Assembly: GCA_964035545.1 (NCBI GenBank)
Contig: OZ037766.1
Span: 8,627,722 to 8,691,721 of the forward strand
Origin: Bugula neritina
Lineage: Eukaryota; Bryozoa; Gymnolaemata; Cheilostomatida; Bugulidae
Direction of reading: 5' to 3'
DNA: 64,000 nt
A program made the translations under genes and the position numbers. The notes under the pieces are model-generated. The model was not told where the DNA came from and did no database searches. It was given only the letters and a program-made list of their open reading frames with translations. Shown here piece after piece: positions 63,095-64,000 of this stretch. Positions within the stretch are counted from its first letter, which is position 1. The number at the start of each line of letters is the position of its first letter.

Positions 63095-64000
63095 CTTTCT
63101 CCACTAAAAGTTATGGTTGTGCTATTGATACAGCTCAAGTTCTACTAGTTGCTAGCTGTATGTCTGTAGATGCTGTAATGTATAACACCTGTATCTACCT
63201 CATGATGTACATATTGCCTAAGGCTAAAATGCCTACTGAAGAAGTAATCACTAGCTGATCTCCTTAGGGAATTACTTTCTACTATTTAGTTTTACTGTCA
63301 TACATATTAATATATCTTAGCTTTATGCTTGCACTCTCCTTATTATATATAACACCTACAACAAATAAAATGTCACAAATAGCTTGCAGCATATTTTGTA
63401 ATTATAAGTCTTTTTGCTGATCAGTTTTGCAAATGTTATAAAACAAGCACATTTTCATTCATTTTATTCTTTTAATGAAAATTATAGAATATTATTAAGG
63501 AGGGGTTTTCAAAAGTTCAAAGCTTTTATATTGTTATACAATTGTTTATGCAAATAAAATTATAGACTACAACAAAAAATATAAAACATGTCTAACATGA
63601 AGCATTGGTAAGCCTAAACGTTTACATTTTTTAAACCTCTTTTGGTATTCTGGAGATAAGTTATTAATAATTTATCACATCACATATAATTTTGATTCTA
63701 AAACATTGTATATTATATATAGCGTTTTATTGCAACTACAATAAGCCCCTAACAGTTAGGGCCTAACTACTGTGATATTTTAAAAAACAAAATTCATAGA
63801 CGCATGCTATTTATAATTATATGTAAAAGGCAAATTGCCATTAATGTTAAAGCCTATGTAGTTTTAACTATAGTTATTTAAATTTTATGAAATTACTTAA
63901 TAGTAAATTAACCGCCCATCGGCCATCACCTACAAATGCATGTGAAATGGCTCCCACTTTTTCTTAACACATAGTACTATGAGGGTTTGAAGCTTGTTGG
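63095..64000. other. Upstream flank of the small basic gene
   Basis: AT-rich, with no recognised gene, repeat or RNA. It should contain the promoter of the minus-strand gene starting at 63094. Confidence 0.45.

Overview
This is AT-rich animal (metazoan) nuclear DNA. Genes are split into many short exons with GT-AG introns, and the protein families (TAF4, PPAN, PIN4, ABHD2, SLC22, collagen/EGF) are those of an animal. No bacterial operon, ribosome-binding site or CRISPR is visible. The species is not identifiable from sequence alone; a marine, possibly early-branching invertebrate such as a sponge is a low-confidence guess. Gene models below were built by hand from reading-frame continuity, splice-site dinucleotides and codon phase.

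Layout, left to right. 517-5495 (-): PPAN, a Brix-domain ribosome-biogenesis factor. 5.5-8.4 kb: intergenic, with hexamer-phased simple repeats and a palindromic MITE-like element. 8447-9304 (+): PIN4 (parvulin-14). 11013-17658 (-): TAF4, 13 exons, 714 aa, fully phase-consistent. 21033-23040 (-): a 3-exon, 142-aa gene that looks like a free-standing TAFH (NHR1) domain, with both introns at the same places and phase as in the TAF4 TAFH domain. 24785-30049 (-): ABHD2-type alpha/beta hydrolase, carrying a SINE in an intron. 32398-36720 (-): SLC22-type organic ion transporter. 38.9-40.8 kb: a dead non-LTR retrotransposon inside a TAGTAT-type simple-repeat array. 44557-58666 (+): a 25-exon, about 1373-aa transmembrane collagen with EGF modules and an NPAY cytoplasmic motif. 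61126-63094 (-): a 4-exon, 172-aa basic protein that I do not recognise.

How the genes relate. These are mostly unrelated housekeeping genes: PPAN and PIN4 are both linked to ribosome biogenesis, TAF4 is a TFIID core subunit, and ABHD2 and SLC22 are membrane lipid and transport functions. The neighbouring TAFH mini-gene is the best candidate for something undescribed, since it looks like a partial duplication of TAF4 or an ETO-like TAFH gene. The membrane collagen is the most distinctive architecture.

Repeats. There is a tRNA-Thr-derived SINE family (two copies, each with a target-site duplication), an older repeat shared by introns 1 and 16 of the collagen gene that preserves a SINE-empty site, tRNA-like fragments near the right end, several minisatellites, and large tracts of degenerate TAGTAT/TACTAA hexamers.
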